The translations under genes and the position numbers were made by a program. The notes below the pieces were generated by a model, which saw nothing but the letters and a program-made list of their open reading frames with translations, did not search any database and was not told the DNA's origin. DNA of 5,679 bases from Candidatus Kapaibacterium sp. (GTDB lineage: Bacteria > Bacteroidota > Ignavibacteria > Kapaibacteriales > UBA961): NCBI GenBank assembly GCA_023253875.1, contig JALRFC010000139.1:1-5679 (forward strand), read 5' to 3'. Below, piece after piece: positions 1-5,679 of the stretch (the first letter of the stretch is position 1; every line of letters begins with the position of its first letter).

Positions 1-614
1 ATGTCTTTTTCCATTTGTGCATGATCAATCAAATTCACCACATTCGGTTTAGGTACCGGAATGCCATTAGTTCCATAGGTATAACTCAGGAGCGCAATCT
101 TCACTCCTTTTGTTTCAATCATGAGTGGAGTAGTGGATTCATGTTCCTGCTCATTACGAAATGAACCAGTATGCAGAATCTTCAAAGAGTCAAGAATATG
201 TAAGGTGCGTTCAAGACCTTTTCTTCCTTTGTCCACAGTATGATTATTCGCCGTTACCAATATATCAAAACCAACTTTTTTCAAATCTTCGGCGAATGCA
301 TCCGGTGCGGAAAACATCGGAAAACCCGAATATGGCTCACCTCCGAGAGGTGTTTCAAGATTTGCGATTGCAAAATCAGCTGAAGCGATGGTGTCTTTCA
401 GAAATTGAAACCAATGCTCATATTCATGTCTTTTACTTTGCGGATTATATGCTGCTTTCACTTGAGGCATATGTGACATCATATCGCCCGCAAAGACTAA
501 TGTAATTGAATCCACTTTGATTGAATCAGTGATTTCTTCTTTTTTTGATTCATCCCCTGTGCAGGAGTGAAACATCATCATACTCAATATGATGATGAAC
601 ATGTATAAGCGCAT
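1..614 (-). CDS. CapA-family (PGA_cap) lipoprotein, 3' end cut by the window edge
   Basis: This partial gene encodes 204 residues and is still open at the left edge. The N-terminus is a lipoprotein signal: a hydrophobic stretch (residues 3-15), then F-H-S-C with C18 as the likely lipidated cysteine. It is followed by an acidic and lysine-rich tail (TGDESKKEE) resembling Bacteroidota surface-export signals. The rest matches the CapA/PGA_cap calcineurin-like metallophosphatase fold: FAGDMMSH (41-48, D44), ANLETPL (84-90, N85 and E87), TANNHTVDKG (121-130, N124/H125/D128) and SYTYGTNG (177-184). The family is named for poly-gamma-glutamate capsule synthesis, but most lipoprotein members have no proven substrate, so only the fold is claimed. 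The start is ATG at 614, with GAGGGAG (620-626, minus strand) five bases upstream. It lies 17 bp after the lysA stop, so it is probably the second gene of that operon. The family call is firm; the function is unknown. Confidence 0.88.
   Translation of the reverse strand, partial: MRLYMFIIILSMMMFHSCTGDESKKEEITDSIKVDSITLVFAGDMMSHMPQVKAAYNPQSKRHEYEHWFQFLKDTIASADFAIANLETPLGGEPYSGFPMFSAPDAFAEDLKKVGFDILVTANNHTVDKGRKGLERTLHILDSLKILHTGSFRNEQEHESTTPLMIETKGVKIALLSYTYGTNGIPVPKPNVVNLIDHAQMEKD
573..597 (-). repeat. Perfect 10-bp inverted repeat in the signal-peptide coding region
   Basis: CATCATCATA (573-582) and TATGATGATG (588-597) are exact reverse complements separated by a 5-base loop. On the mRNA of the CapA-like gene the hairpin begins 18 bases into the reading frame, covering codons 6-14. 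It arises where ATC/ATA isoleucine codons face ATG methionine codons. It may simply reflect the amino-acid choice of the signal peptide, but its position close to the start could affect ribosome loading. Confidence 0.5.
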
Positions 615-631
615 TTCTGCTCCCTCTATGG

Positions 632-1861
632 TTAATCGAGTATTTGATTCCTCAATATATCGTCTAATGTTTCCCTTCTTCTGATCAATTCAGCTATTCC
701 TTGTTTGATCAAGACTTCCGCAGGACGGAATCGACTATTATAATTACTAGCCATGGTCATTCCATAGGCACCGGCATTATTGAATGCGAGAATATCGCCT
801 TCGCGTACTTCATTCAATTTTCTGTCCCAGCCGAAAGTATCTGTTTCACAGATATATCCAACCACGGTGTATAAGCGAAGAGCACCCTCAGGATTGCTCA
901 CATTCGTGATATGATGATAGCCATTATACAGCATTGGTCTGATGAGATGATTTAATCCGCTATCCACTCCAACGAACATCGCGGCTGTGGTTTGCTTGAG
1001 TACATTCACTTTTACGAGGAAAGTACCTGCTTGACTCACAAGAAATTTTCCGGGTTCGAACCATAATTCCAATTCGCGGCCATATTCCGCACAGAATTCT
1101 TTGAATCTGGCACTAAGCTTTTCGCCCAATTCTTCGATGTCGGTGGAGTAATCATCCGGCTTATATGGTACTTTGAAACCACTTCCAAAATCAATAAATG
1201 TCAAATCGGGAAAATGTTCAGCTTGTTCAAATAAAATATCCGCGGCACGAAGGAAGATATCAACATCCACGATATCGCTTCCCGTGTGCATATGCAGACC
1301 AATCACATTTAGTCCGGTATGTTTCACCACTCTATCAACATGTCGCATTTGATAGATGGAGATCCCAAATTTTGAGTCAATATGTCCTGTAGAGATATTG
1401 ATATTCCCACCTGCCATCACATGCGGATTGATACGAATGCAAATCGGCACCGAATTTCCATATTTCAAGCCGAATTGTTCCAGAATGGAGATATTATCAA
1501 TATTGATCATCACACCTTCTTTGACGGCGAGATCAATTTCTTCCATGGACACGCAATTCGGGGTATAGATGATTTCATCGGGTGCAAATCCTGCCTTGAG
1601 TCCAAGCCATACTTCTTGGATTGATACCGTATCCAGACAAGCACCCAAATCATGTAGATGACGCATGACTTTCACATTATTCAGTGCTTTACAGGCAAAA
1701 TTTATGCGTGTTTTACATGAAGAAAAGGCCTGTTTCAAGCGAGCATATTGTGTGTCAATGATGTCTGCATCATAGACATATAGTGGTGTATCAAAAGAAT
1801 GCACAAGTTCTTGAATGTGAATTCCACCAATTGTATACGCTCCGTCTGTCAACTGTATCAT
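632..1861 (-). CDS. lysA: Diaminopimelate decarboxylase
   Basis: LysA catalyses the last step of lysine synthesis: PLP-dependent decarboxylation of meso-2,6-diaminopimelate to L-lysine and CO2 in the cytoplasm (EC 4.1.1.20). The 409-residue protein has normal family length and all the landmarks of a fold-type III decarboxylase. These are the PLP lysine in NFACKALNN (K58), HIDSKFGI (160-167), GLHMHTGSD (188-196), the phosphate-binding glycines in DFGSGFK (224-230), EPGK (269-272), the C-E-T-D motif with the active-site cysteine C338 donated across the dimer, and NNAGAYGM (361-368, Y366). The DFGSGFK and EPGK forms, instead of GGGF and EPGR, are typical of Bacteroidota-type LysA. The start is ATG at 1861. 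No Shine-Dalgarno is visible, only an A-rich leader (AACCAAAAAAACATAATT). It is divergent from the DUF6069 gene and is followed closely by the CapA-like gene. No other lysine-pathway gene is in the window. Confidence 0.96.
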   Translation of the reverse strand: MIQLTDGAYTIGGIHIQELVHSFDTPLYVYDADIIDTQYARLKQAFSSCKTRINFACKALNNVKVMRHLHDLGACLDTVSIQEVWLGLKAGFAPDEIIYTPNCVSMEEIDLAVKEGVMINIDNISILEQFGLKYGNSVPICIRINPHVMAGGNINISTGHIDSKFGISIYQMRHVDRVVKHTGLNVIGLHMHTGSDIVDVDIFLRAADILFEQAEHFPDLTFIDFGSGFKVPYKPDDYSTDIEELGEKLSARFKEFCAEYGRELELWFEPGKFLVSQAGTFLVKVNVLKQTTAAMFVGVDSGLNHLIRPMLYNGYHHITNVSNPEGALRLYTVVGYICETDTFGWDRKLNEVREGDILAFNNAGAYGMTMASNYNSRFRPAEVLIKQGIAELIRRRETLDDILRNQILD

Positions 1862-1955
1862 AATTATGTTTTTTTGGTTGTCTTATATAAATAATGGGTT
1901 TATTTTACGCGAGTTACGAAGTTCGCGAATTTTTGGGACAATTTGAGGTTTGGGC
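1862..1955. promoter_or_regulatory. Divergent intergenic region with a GC-rich dyad
   Basis: This 94-bp gap must hold the promoters for lysA (leftward) and probably the DUF6069 gene (rightward). Most of it is AT-rich (TATATAAATAAT near 1885). In the middle sits a GC-rich patch at 1905-1929: TTACGCGAG, TTACGAAG and TTCGCGAA in tandem. CGCGA (1908-1912) and TCGCG (1923-1927) form an inverted repeat around 10 bases, and TTCGCGAA (1922-1929) is itself palindromic. A degenerate Bacteroidota-type promoter for the plus strand is possible: TTG at 1878-1880, then 20 bases, then TATTTTAC at 1901, compared with TAnnTTTG. The exact promoter positions are guesses. Confidence 0.4.
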
Positions 1956-2366
1956 ATGGCTTCCATTACGCTAAAGTCTTCACTCATTAAAGGTTTGATG
2001 GCTGGTTTGGCATCTGCTATCATGAATAGCGCATTGTTTTATGCATTCAAGAATCTTGGCGCCATCAATGATACGGTGCAGATAATGCCAGGTGAACCAT
2101 TGGGTGTACACAATGCAATCATTTCCTCCATTGTTTCCTCAGTGTTGGCAAGTATCGTGTATTTTGTGATTTCACTCATTGCCCGTGAAGCTTTCCGCAT
2201 ATTCCAAAGAATAGCGTGGTTCTTGCTTCTGCTTTCCTTTTTTAGTCCATTCCTCTTTATACCCGAAGTGCCGGTTGGCTATGCGATCTCCCTCAATATC
2301 ATGCATATCGTGGTTGCCGCAGCAGTCATCTATATCATGAAAAAGCGGATACCATTTCTGGGTTAA
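1956..2366 (+). CDS. DUF6069-type four-helix membrane protein
   Basis: This is a small integral membrane protein of 136 residues. Four hydrophobic segments are visible at about residues 10-31, 54-75, 86-103 and 107-127. A short polar loop with PGEP lies between the first two, a basic patch (REAFRIFQR) precedes the third, and a KKR tail follows the last. The pattern GLMAGLASAIMN, a PG-containing loop, a serine-rich second helix, and a final helix carrying MH and small residues resembles DUF6069 proteins, whose function is unknown. ATG at 1956 is preferred because GAGG (1945-1948) lies seven bases upstream; an in-frame TTG at 1950 would leave almost no spacing. It diverges from lysA and lies 78 bp before the mbnP-like gene, so it could be the first gene of that transcript, although nothing in its sequence links it to copper. 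Presence of the gene is confident; the family name is from pattern recall. Confidence 0.78.
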   Translation: MASITLKSSLIKGLMAGLASAIMNSALFYAFKNLGAINDTVQIMPGEPLGVHNAIISSIVSSVLASIVYFVISLIAREAFRIFQRIAWFLLLLSFFSPFLFIPEVPVGYAISLNIMHIVVAAAVIYIMKKRIPFLG

Positions 2367-2392
2367 TCTACTGAATGCGAATTGTAACCGAA

Positions 2393-2413
2393 TGAATGAT
2401 ACTGTGTCATTCA
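2393..2413 (+). other. Stem-loop between the DUF6069 and mbnP-like genes
   Basis: TGAATGATA (2393-2401) pairs with TGTCATTCA (2405-2413) to give a 9-bp stem with one wobble pair and a 3-base loop. A run of six T (2430-2435) follows only after a further 16 bases, so this is not a standard intrinsic terminator. It could be a weak terminator or attenuator, an mRNA-processing hairpin, or an operator dyad for the downstream cluster. Confidence 0.4.
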
Positions 2414-2444
2414 ACACTCATGGTACATCTTTTTTCTGAAGCAC

Positions 2445-3056
2445 TTGAATACTCTTTACTTCATTGCATGCATCCTTGTGGGATTCCCTGTCTTTTCCCG
2501 TGATTTGTCAATCATACCTATGATTGGGAAGAATCACATTACATTGAACACACCGATCAATTCGCTTGATGATACACTTCGCATCACCGCATGTAAAATG
2601 TATATTTCCATACCAAGTTCTACGAAGCAAATCATTCATGTATTGGACATTGAAGAAACACTGACATGTTCCATCCCGGATGAAGCAGAAACAGTGATAT
2701 TCGGCATTGATAGCATGCACACTGTCAATACAGATTTTACAGATGCTCTCGATCCCATTCATGGTATGTTTTGGACATGGAATTCGGGATATATCAATGT
2801 GAAAATCGAGGGAATATCTCGGAAGTCCATACAAAATGGAAATATATTCCAAATCCATCTTGGCGGTTATCTGAGTCCATATTCCACGGCATTTTCTATT
2901 AGAATTCCACGCAAGGCACCAATTCGCATGGAAGTGGACTTAGGACCCAGCATTCAAACAGTACTGAAACAATATGGTGGGACTGTGATGTCACCCGGTA
3001 AAGCTGGACATGAACTCATGACTATTCTTCAACGATCCATTACGATTGTCGAATGA
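2445..3056 (+). CDS. mbnP: MbnP-family copper-binding protein
   Basis: The 203-residue protein is recognisable as MbnP by DALDPIHGMFWTWNSGY followed by NVKIEG (residues 100-123), by the preceding VIFGIDS (84-90), by IHLGG (137-141) and by a C-terminal VMSPGKAG (181-188). Known MbnP proteins are exported and bind copper after a partner di-heme enzyme converts a conserved tryptophan into kynurenine. W110 and W112 of the WTW motif are the candidates here, and H138 a possible ligand. The mature part begins with the usual beta-strand pattern (IGKNHITLNTPINS...LRITACKMYIS). The first 18 or so residues look like a short signal peptide. The start is uncertain: no in-frame ATG gives a signal sequence. 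TTG at 2445 has only GAAG three bases upstream, while CTG at 2436 would add K and H residues and give a more normal signal peptide (MKHLNTLYFIACIL) but has no ribosome site. The stop overlaps the next start by four bases. Confidence 0.88.
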   Translation: MNTLYFIACILVGFPVFSRDLSIIPMIGKNHITLNTPINSLDDTLRITACKMYISIPSSTKQIIHVLDIEETLTCSIPDEAETVIFGIDSMHTVNTDFTDALDPIHGMFWTWNSGYINVKIEGISRKSIQNGNIFQIHLGGYLSPYSTAFSIRIPRKAPIRMEVDLGPSIQTVLKQYGGTVMSPGKAGHELMTILQRSITIVE

Positions 3057-4036
3057 AGAATTTCTTACTCATCATATGTTCGATGTTTTTGTTGATGTCT
3101 TTCATTTCGGTGAAGGAAGAGTATTTCCCGAAACCACATTATCCAATCGCGGATCAGAATTCACCGATTGTTTCTTTAGGTCGTGAATTGTTTCATGATC
3201 CGATTCTCTCCAAAGACAGCACCATTTCATGCGCATCATGTCATTCACAGTATAATGCCTTTGCACATTCGGATCATGCGCTGAGTCATGGCATTGCAGA
3301 TCGCATCGGAATCCGCAATGCACCTGCATTAATAAATCTTGCTTGGTCGGAATCATTCATGTGGGATGGAGCAAGTTTTTCACTTGAGGCACAAGTACTG
3401 ACGCCACTCACAGCGCATCATGAAATGGATAATTCGCTCGATACAATTCTTCGTAGATTGAATAATCACCCCAAGTATTCACATTTAGTACAACAAGCAT
3501 TCGGTGAAACTCCGATTCTTACAAAACATCTCCTCAAAGCGATTGCTTCTTATGAATCAACACTGATATCACGGAATTCTCGTTATGATTCCATGAGAAT
3601 GCATTTGGTGGAATTCACTGAGCAAGAACAAAAAGGATATACATTATTCAAACAGCATTGCAATCGATGTCATACAGAGCCATTATTCACGAATGGACAA
3701 TTCGCCAATACTGCTTTGCCAATGGACACATCATTGAATGATATGGGGAGATATCGAATCACGCAGGATAGCGCACATATCAGGCATTTCAAAATTCCGA
3801 CTTTACGCAATCTTCTCTATTCCTTTCCCTATATGCATGATGGTCGTTTCAAAAGACTCAGAGATGTACTTAATCACTATGCTGAAGGAATCAATATGCA
3901 TGATGAACATAGAAGCATCGAAAAACCTTTCACATTACGCTCACATGATATCACTGATTTGATGTCTTTCCTTCATGCATTGACAGATCGCACATTCATA
4001 TTCAATCCCCAATTTTCCATGAGGAATGCAAAGTAA
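3053..4036 (+). CDS. mbnH: MbnH/MauG-like di-heme cytochrome c peroxidase family protein
   Basis: This 327-residue exported protein belongs to the bacterial di-heme peroxidase/MauG superfamily. Two c-type heme sites are present: CASCH (60-64) and CNRCH (203-207). Other superfamily landmarks are LGRELFHDPILS (42-53), RNAPALINL (88-96), MWDG (103-106) with W104 at the place of the inter-heme tryptophan, FKIPTLRN (246-253) and PYMHDGRF (259-266). Residues 1-20 form a Sec signal peptide or anchor (MKNFLLIICSMFLLMSFISV). In characterised MbnH the two hemes reach a high-valent state that oxidises a tryptophan of MbnP to kynurenine. The adjacent MbnP-like gene makes that role much more likely than simple peroxide removal. 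The ATG lies inside the ATGA overlap with the mbnP stop, so translation is probably coupled; no clear ribosome site is seen. A plain cytochrome c peroxidase remains possible from motifs alone. Confidence 0.9.
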   Translation: MKNFLLIICSMFLLMSFISVKEEYFPKPHYPIADQNSPIVSLGRELFHDPILSKDSTISCASCHSQYNAFAHSDHALSHGIADRIGIRNAPALINLAWSESFMWDGASFSLEAQVLTPLTAHHEMDNSLDTILRRLNNHPKYSHLVQQAFGETPILTKHLLKAIASYESTLISRNSRYDSMRMHLVEFTEQEQKGYTLFKQHCNRCHTEPLFTNGQFANTALPMDTSLNDMGRYRITQDSAHIRHFKIPTLRNLLYSFPYMHDGRFKRLRDVLNHYAEGINMHDEHRSIEKPFTLRSHDITDLMSFLHALTDRTFIFNPQFSMRNAK

Positions 4037-5679
4037 TGAGATATTTCACTCTACTTCTTTGTATGACATTCAATGTCTATTCGCAAACAAATCCGATCAT
4101 CCTTTCTTGGATGCAGAATACAACAGCTGTTGGGAGCTATTATATTCGAAATAATCCAACTCCTATCAGCAATAATATCAAAGCCAATGTACAATTGGTA
4201 CGATATTCAACAAGTAGTGTCTATATTTCTACCAATGGTATTCCAAGCTATCCAACGGGACCATTCCTGGATGGTAATCCTTCTCAGGCACAGAGTCAAA
4301 ATGGTATTTTCAAATTCCCATTGACTCCACAAAAGAATATGGGTACACCAATGCCCACAACTATGGGAAATATCGGATTATTCATTAATGGTGTTGCTTT
4401 ATTCGATTATCGCGATGGAGTTTCATGGAAAACATCAATGAATAAACTACAGGGCGGACCTTTGGGTGGCATGGGAGATAATATTTGGAATCGAGATGCA
4501 ATAGTAGCTGAGCGCATTGGCTTTGACTGTGCAAAGGGTCATCCGGCAATGGGAAATTATCATCATCATCAGAATCCATCTGCATTCAAATTGGATAAGA
4601 ATGTCATCTCTGATATCTGCACATTATACGATGCCGATGGATTGTATACAATCAATCCAAGCATTCATTCACCGCTCATAGGTTTTGCCTATGATGGTTT
4701 TCCTATTTACGGTGCATATGGATATAAAAATGCAGATGGAACGGGCGGTATTGTACGCATGAAATCGAGTTTTCAATTGCGGTCAATAACTGTAAGAACT
4801 CACTATGCTGATGGAACAGATGTACTTGATGGACCTCCAGTCAATGCCACCTATCCACTAGGATATTTTAAGGAAGATTATGTATTTGTTGCTCATGCAG
4901 AGGAAGACTATTTGGATGATCACAATGGAAGATTCTGCATTACACCTGAATATCCAAATGGGACATATGCATATTTCAGTACTGTAGATGATAATTGGAA
5001 TTCAGCTTTTCCCTATGTGGTTGGACCCACTTTTTATGGTGTCAAAACCGCAAGTAAAGTTACTTCCGTCACAGAGCCTACGACAGTATATACACCGATA
5101 GTCCCAACACTCAGCATATCCCCACAATCATTCTCTATTCCAGCAGAATCTGCCGTGGTGAATATCACCGTCACTTCCAATACACAGTGGACTGTTTCAT
5201 CCAATCAATCCTGGGCTATTCCCGCTCAAAGCCAAGGAAGTGGAAATGCTATAATTGGAGTTCAATGTTTGGAACATACGCAAACTGGAAATAGAACTGC
5301 AATCATAACATGTTCTGCATCAGGACTTCCCAGCGTCTATACAACAATCACGCAAAGAGATAGCATCATCACACTGAATGTCAGTACACAATCATTGACA
5401 GTTCCGGCATATACACATACGGATACTTCGGTCAATATTGCAAGTAATAGTCAATGGTCAATTGTGAATTCCAATTCTTGGATTCATATCATGCCAATGC
5501 AGGGCACTGGTGACAAAACACTTTCTATAACCTTTGATGAGAATGTTCTCAAAGTGCAAAGAACGGGAATATGTACGGTACAGAATGCAAAAGGAATATC
5601 CAAAACAGTAACCATCACGCAATTGGATTCGGTCCATATTCCATCTGTCATGGTTGCTGACATAGATACTGTCTTTTTC
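4036..5679 (+). CDS. Secreted YHYH-domain protein with BACON repeats, 3' end cut by the window edge
   Basis: The open frame encodes 548 residues without a stop. Residues 1-16 form a signal peptide (MRYFTLLLCMTFNVYS). Residues to about 333 form a YHYH domain: DCAKGHPAMGNYHHHQNP (164-181), SPLIGFAYDGFPIYGAYGY (212-230), GYFKEDYVF (276-284), LDDHNGRF and TPEYPNGTYAYF (293-314), and FPYVVGP (325-331). The name-giving motif reads Y175-H-H-H rather than YHYH. Two BACON domains follow (359-440 and 447-531), each with a tryptophan pair eight residues apart (W385/W393 and W474/W482) and an ITQ end. Residues 534-548 may lead into another domain. BACON domains are beta-sandwich modules often linked to carbohydrate or host-glycan binding; the YHYH domain has no established biochemistry. 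The start codon shares its A with the mbnH stop (TAATG), and GAGGA (4021-4025) lies ten bases upstream. The operon position suggests a role with MbnP/MbnH. Any C-terminal sorting domain would lie outside the window. Confidence 0.9.
   Translation, partial: MRYFTLLLCMTFNVYSQTNPIILSWMQNTTAVGSYYIRNNPTPISNNIKANVQLVRYSTSSVYISTNGIPSYPTGPFLDGNPSQAQSQNGIFKFPLTPQKNMGTPMPTTMGNIGLFINGVALFDYRDGVSWKTSMNKLQGGPLGGMGDNIWNRDAIVAERIGFDCAKGHPAMGNYHHHQNPSAFKLDKNVISDICTLYDADGLYTINPSIHSPLIGFAYDGFPIYGAYGYKNADGTGGIVRMKSSFQLRSITVRTHYADGTDVLDGPPVNATYPLGYFKEDYVFVAHAEEDYLDDHNGRFCITPEYPNGTYAYFSTVDDNWNSAFPYVVGPTFYGVKTASKVTSVTEPTTVYTPIVPTLSISPQSFSIPAESAVVNITVTSNTQWTVSSNQSWAIPAQSQGSGNAIIGVQCLEHTQTGNRTAIITCSASGLPSVYTTITQRDSIITLNVSTQSLTVPAYTHTDTSVNIASNSQWSIVNSNSWIHIMPMQGTGDKTLSITFDENVLKVQRTGICTVQNAKGISKTVTITQLDSVHIPSVMVADIDTVFF

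Noticed and set aside
338..352. CACCTC/GAGGTG hairpin as a possible terminator
   Set aside because: It is a 6-bp stem within the CapA-like coding region (ETPLGGE) with no T-run in either direction.
161..505. 114-codon plus-strand open frame
   Set aside because: It lies antisense within the CapA-like gene, whose minus-strand frame has clear family motifs throughout; the plus-strand translation shows no recognisable domain.
1198..1624. Three overlapping plus-strand open frames inside lysA
   Set aside because: They are antisense to well-conserved lysA motifs (SKFGI, HMHTGSD) and resemble no protein family.
2393..2435. Rho-independent terminator
   Set aside because: The stem is AT-rich and the T-run begins 16 bases after it, so the structure does not fit the usual terminator form; kept only as a stem-loop.
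2172..2858. Two minus-strand open frames (2172-2417 and 2508-2858)
   Set aside because: They are antisense to the DUF6069 and mbnP-like genes and have compositions typical of shadow frames.
3102..3962. Open frames inside the di-heme peroxidase gene on both strands (3102-3356 minus and 3738-3962 plus)
   Set aside because: The real frame holds both CXXCH sites and the superfamily motifs; these alternatives hold none.
4561..4569. CAT triplet repeat as a microsatellite
   Set aside because: Only three units, and they encode the histidines of the YHHH motif.
4073..4585. Short open frames 4073-4324 (plus) and 4385-4585 (minus)
   Set aside because: Both overlap the YHYH gene, which is continuous from 4036 to the window end with recognisable domains.

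Overview
The window is an ordinary-looking chromosomal segment of an AT-rich bacterium, most likely from the Bacteroidota/Chlorobiota (FCB) group. The clues are a Bacteroidota-style LysA (HMHTGSD, DFGSGFK and EPGK motif variants), two BACON domains, an acidic stretch directly after a lipoprotein cysteine, and weak or absent Shine-Dalgarno sequences before some genes. This assignment is inference from motifs, not from a marker gene. There are no RNA genes, insertion sequences, CRISPR arrays or phage genes.

Left part, minus strand (1-1861): lysA (diaminopimelate decarboxylase) is followed after 17 bp by a CapA-family lipoprotein gene that runs off the left edge. They probably share one transcript. 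A 94-bp divergent intergenic region (1862-1955) holds a small GC-rich dyad and separates this unit from everything to the right.

Right part, plus strand (1956-5679): first comes a small four-helix DUF6069-type membrane protein. After 78 bp containing a stem-loop there is a tightly overlapping three-gene cluster. The first gene encodes an MbnP-family protein (WTW motif), the second an MbnH/MauG-like di-heme peroxidase (ATGA overlap), and the third a secreted YHYH-domain protein with at least two C-terminal BACON domains (TAATG overlap), cut by the right edge.

In characterised MbnP/MbnH pairs the di-heme enzyme oxidises a tryptophan of MbnP to kynurenine, which helps form a copper site. The most interesting feature here is that pair translationally coupled to a YHYH-BACON protein, with no methanobactin gene in the window. 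This suggests an exported copper-handling module in which the third protein is a partner, a second substrate or a surface anchor. That third role is inference; the family assignments of the first two proteins rest on clear motifs.
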